A DNA stretch of 64,000 nt from Jeotgalibacillus soli (GTDB taxonomy: Bacteria; Bacillota; Bacilli; Bacillales; Jeotgalibacillaceae): positions 461,495-525,494 of the forward strand of contig NZ_JXRP01000019.1 in assembly GCF_000829435.1 (NCBI RefSeq), given 5' to 3'. Shown here piece by piece: positions 18,033 through 27,398 of the stretch. The notes under the pieces are model-generated. The model did not search any database. It was not told where the DNA came from and was given only the letters and a program-made list of their open reading frames with translations. How positions within the stretch are numbered: position 1 is the first letter of the stretch; the number at the start of each line of letters is the position of its first letter. The position numbers were made by a program, and so were the translations under genes.

Positions 18033-19280
18033 CTATAAATACTTTAAAACTGTTTTATACAACACTTTAGTGCCAAGTAGGATATCAGCTATTTCTGCCC
18101 ATTCTTTTGGCTGATGACTTATTCCATCCCGGCATCGAACAAATACCATTCCTATATCTGTTATCTTCGCTAATAGCATCGCATCATGCCCTGCTCCGCT
18201 GACCATTACCGGAGCCGCTATTCCTATACTAGAAGCGGCTTCCCGCAAACTATCAACTAAATTTTCCGAACATTTTACAGGTTTTTCGTCTACAAATCTT
18301 TCAATCTCATACTCAAGTCCTCTCGATTTACAAACATGTTTAATTTTTTCTTCTATTTTTTGAATTACGTTGTTCCTTCTCACTAATTCAATGTCCCTAA
18401 TATCAAGTGTAAACTCAACAGATTCAGGAATAATATTATTTCCTCCGGGGAAAACAGCCATTTTTCCAATTGTTCCTACTGTAGGAGCGTTGGGATCTGC
18501 CATACATAGGCTTTCAACTTCAATTACTACTTCTGCAGTTCCTATGAGTGGATCCCTGCGTAAATTCATTGGCACAGTTCCTGCATGGCCCGCTTCACCT
18601 TTCAATCTTACTTTTAGCCATGATGGACCAGCGATGCCGCTTACAATTCCTACCGGATAGTCATTAGCATCTAAATATGGCCCTTGTTCAATATGCATTT
18701 CCAAATACATCTTAATATCACCAGCCTTACGGACAGACTGCTCAATAAGGTCAGGATCAATGCCAAATCCAAAAGATTTTAACGCATCATATCGAGAGAT
18801 GCCATCCTCATCTTTTAAACCTAAGTGTTCACGTTTAATTTTACCGACCATACCTCTGCTTCCAAAGAGACCATCTGAAAATCGGGAACCTTCTTCTTCA
18901 CAAAATGCGACCACTTCAATAGGATGATCATGCGAGATATCGGCATCATATATGGATTGTACTATTTCCAGTCCTCCGATAACTCCGATGATCCCGTCAA
19001 ATCGGCCGCCATTACGAACAGAGTCAATATGGGATCCAATCATTACAGATGGTAAAGAGGGGGATTTCCCCTCCTTCCGTCCGATTAAATTCCCAAAGTG
19101 ATCATGTGAAACAATCATTCCCGCTTCTTTCATCCATTCTATTACAAGCACCTGCGCGTCTTTATCTTCCTCACTTAAAGCTACTCGCTGAACCCCTGTA
19201 TCATTAACTTTCCCAATTTTAGCAAGGCGCATAATACGGTTATACATTCTTTCACTATTGATCTGACAAATTGTCTGCAT
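18033..19280 (-). CDS. hyuC: N-carbamoyl-L-amino-acid hydrolase (M20-family amidase)
   Basis: 415 residues from ATG 19280 behind AAAGGATGA. The metal-binding series of the HyuC/AmaB/allantoate amidohydrolase group is visible: GSHIDSVRNGGRFDGIIGV, FCEEEGSRF, EMHIEQGPYL and the late GAGHDAMLLAK. These enzymes split N-carbamoyl-L-amino acids (or ureido acids) to the amino acid, CO2 and ammonia. Its position directly after hyuB and its relation to Geobacillus AmaB-type enzymes favour N-carbamoyl-L-amino acids. Allantoate or beta-ureidopropionate remain alternatives that sequence alone cannot exclude. Confidence 0.88.
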   Translation of the reverse strand: MQTICQINSERMYNRIMRLAKIGKVNDTGVQRVALSEEDKDAQVLVIEWMKEAGMIVSHDHFGNLIGRKEGKSPSLPSVMIGSHIDSVRNGGRFDGIIGVIGGLEIVQSIYDADISHDHPIEVVAFCEEEGSRFSDGLFGSRGMVGKIKREHLGLKDEDGISRYDALKSFGFGIDPDLIEQSVRKAGDIKMYLEMHIEQGPYLDANDYPVGIVSGIAGPSWLKVRLKGEAGHAGTVPMNLRRDPLIGTAEVVIEVESLCMADPNAPTVGTIGKMAVFPGGNNIIPESVEFTLDIRDIELVRRNNVIQKIEEKIKHVCKSRGLEYEIERFVDEKPVKCSENLVDSLREAASSIGIAAPVMVSGAGHDAMLLAKITDIGMVFVRCRDGISHQPKEWAEIADILLGTKVLYKTVLKYL

Positions 19281-19323
19281 CCAATCATCCTTTGTATTAA
19301 TACATTCAAAACTAGTAATAAAA

Positions 19324-21111
19324 TTATTTAGCCATAAGCACTCGTTGATTATTTGTTTTTACATGATCAACCATATTTAAATCCGTTATTATTACTCCAT
19401 AGTCATCAAAAGCTTTTTCTTTATTAATATATCCATCAAGCACATCCGATAATACTTGCTCTGGATCTCTTTCAAGAGGATTCCCATATCCGCCGCCACA
19501 AGGTCCAACCAATTGAAGTGAATCCCCTGTTTTAGTTGGCCGATTTGGTAATTTAGAAGGAAGCTTATGTCCTTCTTTATTCTTGCCATCACGAATTGTA
19601 AGACTTCCAACTGAACCTTCATTTCCGCCATCAAATCCCCAAGGCTTGAATTTATGTCCGTCTCCCTCTACAGAGACACTTGCGTCTGACAGGAATGAGA
19701 TTTCACGGATAGAACCAATTCCTCCGCGCCATTTACCTGCGGCCGCTTCATTATCTCTTAATTCATATCGGTTCACTCTGAGCGGATAATGGGATTCAAT
19801 GTCTTCAATTGGGTTATTTCTCGTATTCGCATAGAGAGTATCAACTGTATCCATTCCATCTTTTCCGCTGCGACCGCCATAACTCCCTTCCATAATATCC
19901 ATGTATACCCAATAGTCATTTCCCTTTTTACCACTAAAAGCAACGACTTGAAGGTTTCCAACTCCTGCACTGATTTGATGAGGCACTACCTGACCTAAGG
20001 CCTTCATTAACGTGTCTGCAATAATGTTCCCTGAACAAAAACGAGCAATGGTTGGAGCGGGAAAAATCGGATTGCAAATTGCTCCTTCAGGCGAAATGAT
20101 TGAGATTGGACGCACCAATCCAGAATTTTGCGGGAAATTACCATACTCGGTTGAATCCAAAAGTATCGAACGCAGTGTTAAATAAATCGCGATGTCAACC
20201 GTTCCGATTAAGGGCATATTTATTGGTTTATCTGGAATTTGTGGCGATGATCCAGTTAAATCAACAGTGATATCACTATCTTGAACCTTTACAGTAACGA
20301 CAATTTTTATATCTTTATGTGTACTGTCATCACTATCCAGGTAGCCATCCAAATAGCCTTCCGCCACATACTCACCATCCGGAAGCTGTTTAATGGCATT
20401 TCTCATCATCGTTTCCGAGTACCTCATTAATTCATCAGTAGCGGCTTGAATCGTTTCTAACCCATATTTTTCTACAATTTCCACATAGCGATTAGAACCA
20501 ATTTTTGCTGCTGCAATCTGCGCCTCCATATCCCCGACAACCATATCCGCTGCTCTAATATTGTCACGCAGCATATCCCAGATATATTTGTTCTTAACAC
20601 CTTTTTCATAAACTTTAATTGCTTTAAATTGAAGACCTTCTGCGTAAGCATCAACTGCATCGACAATTCCACAGCTTCCTGGTGTTGAAGCACCAATATC
20701 GAGGTGGTGTGCGGTTGTTACTGAAAAACCGATGAGTGAATCTTCATGAAAGACCGGTACACAAAAACCAACATCTGGTCCATGGGAGGCTCCATGGTAT
20801 GGAGAATTATGCATAATGATATCTCCTGGAAAGAAGGTATCTCCCCGCTCTTCCATAATTTCTCGAATTCCTTTTACATAACCCGGAATCGGTCCAGATT
20901 GAAGGGGGGTACTGTGCGATGACTCACAAAGCTGCTGACCATTAATATCAACCAATGCACAACCAAAATCTTCCGACTCACGGATAATACTGGAGTAGGA
21001 CATTCTAGCCAGCTTATGTCCCATTTCAATTGCCACATTTTCTAATGCACCTAGAATAACTTGAACGGTAATCGGATCTGCTTTTATTACATCAGTATTT
21101 GTGTTCGTCAT
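19324..21111 (-). CDS. hyuB: Hydantoinase B / N-methylhydantoinase-type subunit
   Basis: 595 residues from ATG 21111, one base after the hyuA stop, so translation is probably coupled. HyuB/oxoprolinase-beta features are present: ADPITVQVILGALENVAIEMG, SEDFGCALVDINGQQL, GDIIMHNSPYHGASHGPDVGF, and the C-terminal GGYGNPLERDPEQVLSDV block. Together with HyuA it forms an ATP-dependent ring-opening enzyme acting on hydantoins, N-methylhydantoin or 5-oxoproline. The neighbours (carbamoyl hydrolase, racemase) point to hydantoins. No cyclic-amidohydrolase hydantoinase is encoded nearby, so HyuAB is the only candidate for the ring-opening step here. Confidence 0.9.
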   Translation of the reverse strand: MTNTNTDVIKADPITVQVILGALENVAIEMGHKLARMSYSSIIRESEDFGCALVDINGQQLCESSHSTPLQSGPIPGYVKGIREIMEERGDTFFPGDIIMHNSPYHGASHGPDVGFCVPVFHEDSLIGFSVTTAHHLDIGASTPGSCGIVDAVDAYAEGLQFKAIKVYEKGVKNKYIWDMLRDNIRAADMVVGDMEAQIAAAKIGSNRYVEIVEKYGLETIQAATDELMRYSETMMRNAIKQLPDGEYVAEGYLDGYLDSDDSTHKDIKIVVTVKVQDSDITVDLTGSSPQIPDKPINMPLIGTVDIAIYLTLRSILLDSTEYGNFPQNSGLVRPISIISPEGAICNPIFPAPTIARFCSGNIIADTLMKALGQVVPHQISAGVGNLQVVAFSGKKGNDYWVYMDIMEGSYGGRSGKDGMDTVDTLYANTRNNPIEDIESHYPLRVNRYELRDNEAAAGKWRGGIGSIREISFLSDASVSVEGDGHKFKPWGFDGGNEGSVGSLTIRDGKNKEGHKLPSKLPNRPTKTGDSLQLVGPCGGGYGNPLERDPEQVLSDVLDGYINKEKAFDDYGVIITDLNMVDHVKTNNQRVLMAK

Positions 21112-21112
21112 C

Positions 21113-23185
21113 CTACACACCAACCTTTATAATCATATTTCCATACTTTTCGATATGCGCAGTACAGTTAGGCGGAATCACTGTTGTCGTATCCTTTTGG
21201 AGAACGATTGCAGGTCCTTTAAACTCTACACCCACAGGGATTTTGTCTCTTTTATAGAATTTTGTCGGTACATTTTGAAGTTCCCCATCGAGATTAAAAA
21301 TACTTTCTCCCGTCTTCACTAATGCATCCTCGAGACTATACGCAGGCTCATTCGCTTGTTTTTCAATTTTTGGCATTACACCAATGCCCGTAACCCGAAT
21401 GTTTACGATCTCGATCGGTCTTTCCTCAAAGTGGTGCCCATACTCATTTTTGTGATTTTCATGGAATTCATCAAAGGTTTTTTGAAGCTTTTCATTATTT
21501 AATACACCGGAGGATAAATCGACTCGAAGCTCGTACCCTTGTCCTGCATAACGGCAATCTGCACTCCGATGGATTTGAATAAGCTCATCAGAAATCCCAT
21601 CCTCTTTTAACTGAGCAATTAATTTTTCTTCAAGAGTAGAAAAGTCTTCATTTAGCTTATCAAATTTTAGATTTGTACTCATTAGAAATGCTGTTTTGAT
21701 CACATCGTATTTTAAATCTGTTGTTAATAAGCCTGTAGCGGAATTGATGCCTGGGTATTTAGGAACAAGAACCTCTGGAATATTGAGAATTTGTGCCACT
21801 TCAACAGCATGCAACGGACCTGCTCCACCAAATGCCACTAATGAAAACTCCCGTGGATCTTCTCCTTTTTGAATCGTTTTTTCACGAATGGCGTTGGCCA
21901 TATTGTTATTCATAATTTGCAGAACACCTTCAGCTGTCTTTTCTCTGCTCAAATTTAATTCTTCTGCTAATTCATCAATTACTTTATATCCTGCATTTGG
22001 ATAGATCTTCATTTCTCCACCAAGAAAATTGTTTTCATCAATTCTGCCCAGTACAATATTGGCATCACTAACTGTTGGTTTTTGCCCTCCATGTCCATAA
22101 CATGCAGGTCCCGGACGTGAGCCGGCACTTCTAGGCCCAACCTTAAATGCTCCACCTTTATCAATATGAGCAATACTTCCGCCGCCTGCACCGATTGTAT
22201 GAATATCAATCATCGGCACCATGACTGGATAACCGGCTATAGATGTATCTCGTGCAGAGGATTCTGTATATCCATCGTTTGTTATTATCGCGATATCTGC
22301 ACTTGTACCTCCTACATCAAAGGTAATGAGTTTTTTGCGATCCGATAATCCCCCTGCCCATGCACCGCCAAGCACACCTGCAGCTGGTCCGGATAACAGG
22401 GTATTGATAGGTTTTTCTGATACCGTCTTTGGAGTTGCCACTCCCCCGTTTGACAGCATGATATGTAGTTCAGCGGAAATGCCCGTGTCTTTTAATCGTT
22501 TTTCAAGATTATTAATATAATATTTCACTTTTGGTCCCACAAATCCGTTGATCGAAGCTGTGGTAAACCGTTCAAACTCACGAAATTGAGGCGATACTCC
22601 TGAAGAAGTCGTTACAAATGCTTCTGGATATTCTTCTTCAATAATTTCCTTCACTCGTTCCTCGTGACCCGGATTAATATAGGAGAATAAGAAGTTGACA
22701 ATAATGGATTCAACCTTGTTTTCTTTTAACGTTGCAACTGCCTTTCTTACTTCTCCTTCATCAAGCGGTGTAATGATTTCGTCCTTGGCCGGCCCCATTC
22801 TTTCCGTCACAGCAAGACGATTTCTGCGCTGCACTAAAGGACGATCCTGCCATGGAATTTCTTGCATGATCGAGTAATTTTCCGGACGCTGATGCCGTCC
22901 GATATGAATGATATCTCGGTATCCTTTCGTCGTTAACATCCCGGTTTTCGCGCCATCATACTCCAAAATGGCGTTGGTCGCTATCGTTGTCCCATGAAAT
23001 ACGTGATCAATTTCTGATTTATTGATATTATAACGTTCACATAATTCCAATATCCCTCTAACAACACCATCTGAAGGGTCTTCAAGTGATGTAGGCACTT
23101 TATGGATCTCAGTTATACCACTCTCTGTATCACTTAAAATTACATCTGTAAAAGTTCCGCCAACATCTATTCCGAATAGTTTCAT
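21113..23185 (-). CDS. hyuA: Hydantoinase A / ATP-binding subunit
   Basis: 690 residues from ATG 23185, selected because AGGAGGT precedes it by 6 bases; the frame reaches 23236 but that extension overlaps the promoter. The N-terminal phosphate-binding motif [13 protein letters not shown] and a second ASKHA-type motif [14 protein letters not shown] show the nucleotide-binding fold. [16 protein letters not shown] and [21 protein letters not shown] segments (here [17 protein letters not shown]) are typical of hydantoinase/oxoprolinase alpha chains. It is the first gene of the cluster and is preceded by a -24/-12 promoter. Confidence 0.92.
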   Translation of the reverse strand: MKLFGIDVGGTFTDVILSDTESGITEIHKVPTSLEDPSDGVVRGILELCERYNINKSEIDHVFHGTTIATNAILEYDGAKTGMLTTKGYRDIIHIGRHQRPENYSIMQEIPWQDRPLVQRRNRLAVTERMGPAKDEIITPLDEGEVRKAVATLKENKVESIIVNFLFSYINPGHEERVKEIIEEEYPEAFVTTSSGVSPQFREFERFTTASINGFVGPKVKYYINNLEKRLKDTGISAELHIMLSNGGVATPKTVSEKPINTLLSGPAAGVLGGAWAGGLSDRKKLITFDVGGTSADIAIITNDGYTESSARDTSIAGYPVMVPMIDIHTIGAGGGSIAHIDKGGAFKVGPRSAGSRPGPACYGHGGQKPTVSDANIVLGRIDENNFLGGEMKIYPNAGYKVIDELAEELNLSREKTAEGVLQIMNNNMANAIREKTIQKGEDPREFSLVAFGGAGPLHAVEVAQILNIPEVLVPKYPGINSATGLLTTDLKYDVIKTAFLMSTNLKFDKLNEDFSTLEEKLIAQLKEDGISDELIQIHRSADCRYAGQGYELRVDLSSGVLNNEKLQKTFDEFHENHKNEYGHHFEERPIEIVNIRVTGIGVMPKIEKQANEPAYSLEDALVKTGESIFNLDGELQNVPTKFYKRDKIPVGVEFKGPAIVLQKDTTTVIPPNCTAHIEKYGNMIIKVGV

Positions 23186-23219
23186 AAAAATACCTCCTCT
23201 TTTGCTATACCTTTTATTA

Positions 23220-23235
23220 TGCAAGAAGCGTGCCA
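23220..23235 (-). promoter_or_regulatory. Sigma-54 (SigL) -24/-12 promoter of hyuA
   Basis: On the minus strand TGGCAC-N5-TTGCA, an exact match to the consensus -24 (TGGCAC) and -12 (TTGCA) elements with correct spacing. Transcription would start near 23208, about 23 bases before the hyuA ATG. The adjacent gene encodes a sigma-54-dependent activator, which supports the call independently. Confidence 0.9.
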
Positions 23236-23281
23236 ACTTTAATCGCTAATAAAAATGGGAAAAATCAGATAAATAAAATAA

Positions 23282-23305
23282 TAGACTTGCATTATTGCAA
23301 GTCTA
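23282..23305. promoter_or_regulatory. Upstream activator site 1 (24-base palindrome)
   Basis: Perfect inverted repeat TAGACTTGCA-TTAT-TGCAAGTCTA. Its core, TTGCA-N4-TGCAA (23287-23300), recurs twice more at 23358-23391. The centre is about 70 bases upstream of the -12 element, a normal distance for enhancer binding of a sigma-54 activator. It is the probable binding site of the adjacent regulator; this is inferred from position and symmetry. Confidence 0.75.
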
Positions 23306-23357
23306 TAAAAACGCTTTCAATTAAACAAACGATTATTCTATATATTCTGAAAACTAA

Positions 23358-23391
23358 TTGCAGAATTGCAATACCTATTGCATTTTTGCAA
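23358..23391. promoter_or_regulatory. Upstream activator sites 2 and 3 (tandem TTGCA-N4-TGCAA)
   Basis: Two further copies, 23358-23371 (spacer GAAT) and 23378-23391 (spacer TTTT), centred 20 bases apart, i.e. two helical turns, so a regulator could sit on the same DNA face. The second overlaps the last codons and stop of the regulator gene. Half-sites are identical to those of site 1. Confidence 0.7.
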
Positions 23392-25060
23392 AGTCAATTT
23401 CATATTTCTTAATTTTCCTGCTGATAGTAGATAAATCAACACCTAGCTTTTCACTTACTTCTTTCATAGTTTTAGATTCTTTAAGTGTTTGCAAGATGAT
23501 CTTCTTCTCAAAATGATTCATTGCATCCTTTAAATTTAACGTTGTAGGGGCTTCTGTATTTCTTATCATTTTTTCTGGAAGATGTTTTATTTGTATTTGT
23601 TCATTCGGTACGGTAAGAATAAGACGCTCAATTGTATTTTGAAGCTCCCGCACATTGCCTTTCCACTCATGATCCATAAACAGTTGAACCACGTCTTTAT
23701 CTATACTTTTAGCTGTCTTATATTTTTCATTATAAAAATCGACAAAGTGTTCAACTAAAAATGGGATATCTTGTTTTCTTTCGGCTAATGGCGGTATGGT
23801 AATGGGTATCACAAACAAACGGTAATAGAGATCCTCTCGAAAGGTTCCTTCCCTTACCATTTCCTCCAGATCTCGATTAGTAGCCGTTATAAAACGAACA
23901 TCTACTTTAACTGGTGTTGTATTGCCAAGTGGTGTAAATTCCTTTTCTTGCAGAACCTGAAGCAGTTTAGCCTGTAGATTAAGAGGCAGCTCTCCTATCT
24001 CATCCAGAAATAACATGCCTTTGTTCGCTGCAACGACCAGGCCTTTCTTCCCTTCTTTACTTCCACCGGTAAAAGTGCCCTTTGAGTAACCAAAAAACTC
24101 TGATTCCATTAGGCTCTCAGGAATTGCTCCACAGTTCACTTTAATAAACGGGGCATTTTTCCTTGAGCTTAGCTGATGAATAGTTCTCGCCAGCACTTCT
24201 TTTCCTACACCTGTTTCACCTTGAATAAAAATTGTCGCATCGAAATCTGCAACCCTGTTTACTAGATCATATACCTTTTCCATTGCCTTGGATTTTACAA
24301 CAATGTCCTTTGCTTTCTTTTGTACTTTATTAAGCTCCTGCTGATAATAGCGAAGTGTATTTTTCACTTCCTCCAGCTTATTTTTTAAATCATCAACCTC
24401 TGTTACATCCTTCGATATATTCACTACTTTGCTTAATGTTCCGTCTTCATTAAAGATCGGGTGGCCATCAACAAGTAATTTCCTTCCTGATTGCGTCACT
24501 TGTTCAAGCCGGATAGGCTGCTTTGTATCAATTACTTTTCTAGTCGAAGAAAAGTTGATAACACCTTTTTTTTCTAATTGAAATGCTGATTTCCCGACAA
24601 ATTCATGTTCTTTTAATCCCATGATACGTTCACAATTACTGCTTACTCTTAATATCAATCCATCAGATTCTGTAATGGTAACCAGTTCTCCTGTTAAATT
24701 CATAATAGATTCTATTTCTTTCTTTAAATTCGACATAGCAGGGGATTTAACAATAAAACTTTGCAGAAAATCATTCGGAAACTTAATAATAATTCCTAGT
24801 TTACTTAGTTTAATTGGAAATTCTATTAAATTAGCATATTGAGAATTACCATATGTCGTAATGTCTGCATTTCCTTCTTTTATTACTTTAATAATGTTGC
24901 TTTTAGGAATGATGTGCTGGATCATTTTTTCTTTGATTTGTTTCGCAGAAAGGTTTAGCATCTTTTCAAAATAGTCATTAGTATATAGTATCCTGCCCTT
25001 ATAATTTACGAGGAGAATACCAAAAGAAAGAGACTGTTCGTAAATGTTCTTTTCAATCAA
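23375..25060 (-). CDS. Sigma-54-dependent transcriptional activator with PAS domains
   Basis: 561 residues. An N-terminal PAS-like region (about 1-95), a second PAS domain (about 110-220, ending in NISKDVTEVDDL) and a coiled coil (about 222-255) precede the AAA+ domain: Walker A GETGVGKE (about 281-288), Walker B GMLFLDEI (about 348-355), arginine-finger region REDLYYRL. A Fis-type helix-turn-helix closes the protein (KEVSEKLGVDLSTISRKIKKY). The sigma-54-contact loop reads GTFTGG (about 328-333), where GAFTGA is the norm. It is located directly upstream of hyuA on the same strand and is the probable activator of that operon. The inducer sensed by the PAS domains is unknown. Confidence 0.9.
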   Translation of the reverse strand: MIEKNIYEQSLSFGILLVNYKGRILYTNDYFEKMLNLSAKQIKEKMIQHIIPKSNIIKVIKEGNADITTYGNSQYANLIEFPIKLSKLGIIIKFPNDFLQSFIVKSPAMSNLKKEIESIMNLTGELVTITESDGLILRVSSNCERIMGLKEHEFVGKSAFQLEKKGVINFSSTRKVIDTKQPIRLEQVTQSGRKLLVDGHPIFNEDGTLSKVVNISKDVTEVDDLKNKLEEVKNTLRYYQQELNKVQKKAKDIVVKSKAMEKVYDLVNRVADFDATIFIQGETGVGKEVLARTIHQLSSRKNAPFIKVNCGAIPESLMESEFFGYSKGTFTGGSKEGKKGLVVAANKGMLFLDEIGELPLNLQAKLLQVLQEKEFTPLGNTTPVKVDVRFITATNRDLEEMVREGTFREDLYYRLFVIPITIPPLAERKQDIPFLVEHFVDFYNEKYKTAKSIDKDVVQLFMDHEWKGNVRELQNTIERLILTVPNEQIQIKHLPEKMIRNTEAPTTLNLKDAMNHFEKKIILQTLKESKTMKEVSEKLGVDLSTISRKIKKYEIDFAKMQ

Positions 25061-25241
25061 TGCTAAAAACTCCTTCTATAAAAAATTTACCGGTTTTCGT
25101 GATTCCACTTATAGGAAAATTAATAGTGGCCTGATGAAATGATTATGATCTGCTATACCAATTCCCCCATCATATCATCGCTCCTTTTCCAAGTTCATAT
25201 GAAAAGATCATCTCCAAATCATTTCTGCTTAAATCATAGTT

Positions 25242-26218
25242 CTACACATGAGTTTCCATAAAAATTCTTTTTTTACTATATTGGTCCATCTCTTTTTTAA
25301 CCACAGACCATTTTTTCACCTCATATAATCCGAAACCAGGTTTTTCTAGCTCAAAATTCTTGTGATCTTCCAGAACAACATGCAAGCGTTCCATCATTTC
25401 ATCTGCAACACTGATGCCTGCTTTTATTGACCAAACAATGGAAAAAAATAAAGTCATTGCCACATAAATCGCATAAAGCCTCCAAAAATCTTCCGGGATT
25501 TTTTGATTGAAATACCCAATTATTTGTCCAATCGAAAAAGGAATACTGATCTCTCTTCTAAACAGAGCGATCTTAACAATATCATGATTTGGATCCCCCC
25601 AATCATAACCATTAAAATCAATGACTCCATTATATCGCTTATCCTTCACGATGATATTTTCCAGGTGGAAATCATCGTGCTGCAATTGATTTGGACGATT
25701 TTTTATAATCCCTAAATTTCCATCGATAAATTGAAAAATTTTATCATTACTGCTAATTTTCACTTCGCAGGTTTGGTATGCTTTTACATATTGTTCGTGT
25801 TTTTTTAGTGCTCGCTCATACCAGGGTTTAATTATTTTTGGTGCCTGGTACAAATGCATTCTGGCATGATCTTTTCCTGCTTCTAGCCCAATCATATATT
25901 GTACCTCTTTTGTCCATTCCGGCATTAGCGTTTTTGCATCTTCTCCTTCAATAAAAGAAAAAATACTATAACATAGAGCCAATTCCTTTACCGCCCCAAT
26001 TTCCATTGGCTACGGAGAGCGAACTTTACACTTTTGCATTTCTTGGAGTATTTGAAACTCCATTTTCTTTCTTTCATGCTCCGCAGCAGAACCTTTTCGT
26101 TATTGTTTAAAAATACAATATACTTTCTATCACTTGAAAATCATTTGGTAATTTCTATTATGCGAGTCGCAGACGTTAAAGAGTATATTCGATTTTGAAG
26201 CAATTCTAAATAATCCAT
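25242..26218 (-). pseudogene. Aminoglycoside phosphotransferase / APH-fold kinase pseudogene
   Basis: The C-terminal two thirds is open from 26006 to 25242 and contains the Brenner motif region LQHDDFHLENIIV and the metal-binding GVIDFNGYDWGDPNHDI. The N-lobe is still readable upstream: ATG 26218, LELLQNRIYSLTSATRIIEITK, then TGA at 26141-26143, KYIVFLNNNEKVLLRSM, a frameshift, KKMEFQILQEMQKCKVRSP and a TAG at 26010-26012. With two nonsense codons and one frameshift, the ATP-binding lobe cannot be made in one piece. A separate C-lobe product starting at 26006 would lack the nucleotide-binding part. Intact relatives phosphorylate antibiotics or small metabolites. Confidence 0.82.
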
Positions 26219-26324
26219 AAATCTTTCCTCTCATGTACATTTTGAAGACATTTTCTTTTATCAATTGAAAATTCATTCACAACCGTAACGACTGTATTTC
26301 TGGAACTCTAATTTAATAATTTAT

Positions 26325-26353
26325 TAAAAAAAGCCCAACAATACGGTTAGGCT
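26325..26353 (-). terminator. Terminator of the Dabb-protein gene
   Basis: Minus-strand AGCCTAAC / GTTGGGCT hairpin followed by TTTTTTT. Confidence 0.8.
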
Positions 26354-26365
26354 CATGACGAAAAT

Positions 26366-26659
26366 TTATAATTCTATGTCTACTCCAATGCTGTCCACAC
26401 GTCCAACTTCTCTAATAAAAGCAGCGACCGCTTGATGCTCTTCATTCGCAACATATGCGTCAAGTGCAGCCTGATCTTCAAATCGAACGGTTAGTACAAT
26501 TTGATACTCTTTACTTTTTTCTGCTACGTTTAGACCAGCTTGAAGATCCACAATTCCTGTAAGATGGTTTTTCAACGCCTTGAATCGATCAACTACTTCC
26601 TGCAGTTGTTCTTGTGTTGTGCTTTCTGAAAACTTAACTAGTACGGTGCGATTAATCAT
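26366..26659 (-). CDS. Dabb-domain (stress-responsive A/B-barrel) protein
   Basis: 97 residues from ATG 26659, chosen because AGAAGAGGAATAC precedes it; the frame extends to 26695 without a ribosome site. The sequence fits the dimeric alpha+beta-barrel Dabb family: an N-terminal strand NRTVLVKFSE, the helix EQLQEVVDRFKAL, and the middle strand YQIVLTVRFEDQAALDAYVANEEHQAV, with the conserved His near the C-terminus. Family members are small dimers, some cofactor-free enzymes, many of unknown role. It stands alone between pseudogenes and has its own terminator. Confidence 0.85.
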   Translation of the reverse strand: MINRTVLVKFSESTTQEQLQEVVDRFKALKNHLTGIVDLQAGLNVAEKSKEYQIVLTVRFEDQAALDAYVANEEHQAVAAFIREVGRVDSIGVDIEL

Positions 26660-26782
26660 ATGTATTCCTCTTCTCTCTATATTTTTCATCCCCATTGTTC
26701 ATCGTAACGAATATCGATAGAGAGAGCAATAGATTAATCTCCTGCGCTTATTATCTTTTTCCCGGCCATGTACAATCAATGC

Positions 26783-27286
26783 CTATTTATTTTTTATCGA
26801 ATAAATATAATGGTTTTTCTTAAAAATAAAAACTTCTTTTTCTTTTGTAAAACCATTTTTCTCTGCAACACGAACTGAGGCAGCATTGTGGGGATCAATA
26901 ATGCTGATCAATTTTTTTAAGCTCCATTCATTAAAGCCAAATTGCATACAAGCGCTGACTGTTTCAGATCCGAACCCCTGCGACCAATAGTCTCTATTAA
27001 TGTGATAGCCGACTTCAACTTCTTGAGTATCATCTATTACCTGTTTAATAAGACCGCAGTCACCAATTAGCTCACCTTTTTCCTTTAAACAAACAGCCCA
27101 GAGCCCAAACCCATTTTTCTTATATCTGTCTTGATTTCTTTTAATCCACTCTTTCGTTTGCTCGAAGTTCAAGGGGGCTGGGTAAAACTTCATCGTTTCT
27201 TCGTCAGAAAAGACAGGATGAAGTGAACGAGCATCCTCTTCATTGAATTCTCTTAAAATAAGCCTTTCCGTGCTAAGAATTTTCAT
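26783..27286 (-). CDS. GNAT N-acetyltransferase, RimJ/RimL type
   Basis: 167 residues. It opens with TERLILREFNEEDARSL, the usual start of RimJ/RimL-like acetyltransferases. The acetyl-CoA site is degenerate but recognisable in VGYHINRDYWSQGFGSETV, where Q/RxxGxG reads QGFGSE. SLKKLISIIDPHNAASVRVAEKNGF is the conserved C-terminal motif. The substrate (a protein N-terminus or small amine) is not predictable. It is monocistronic; the region upstream is a degenerate sequence. Confidence 0.88.
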   Translation of the reverse strand: MKILSTERLILREFNEEDARSLHPVFSDEETMKFYPAPLNFEQTKEWIKRNQDRYKKNGFGLWAVCLKEKGELIGDCGLIKQVIDDTQEVEVGYHINRDYWSQGFGSETVSACMQFGFNEWSLKKLISIIDPHNAASVRVAEKNGFTKEKEVFIFKKNHYIYSIKNK

Positions 27287-27398
27287 GTTACACAGCTCCT
27301 TTCACACTCAAACTAAGCTTTCGTGAAAAAAGGCTCCTTAGGCAACCCTTCATTAAATAAATTGTATTTTCACTGCACACCCGTTAGCTCAATAAGAC

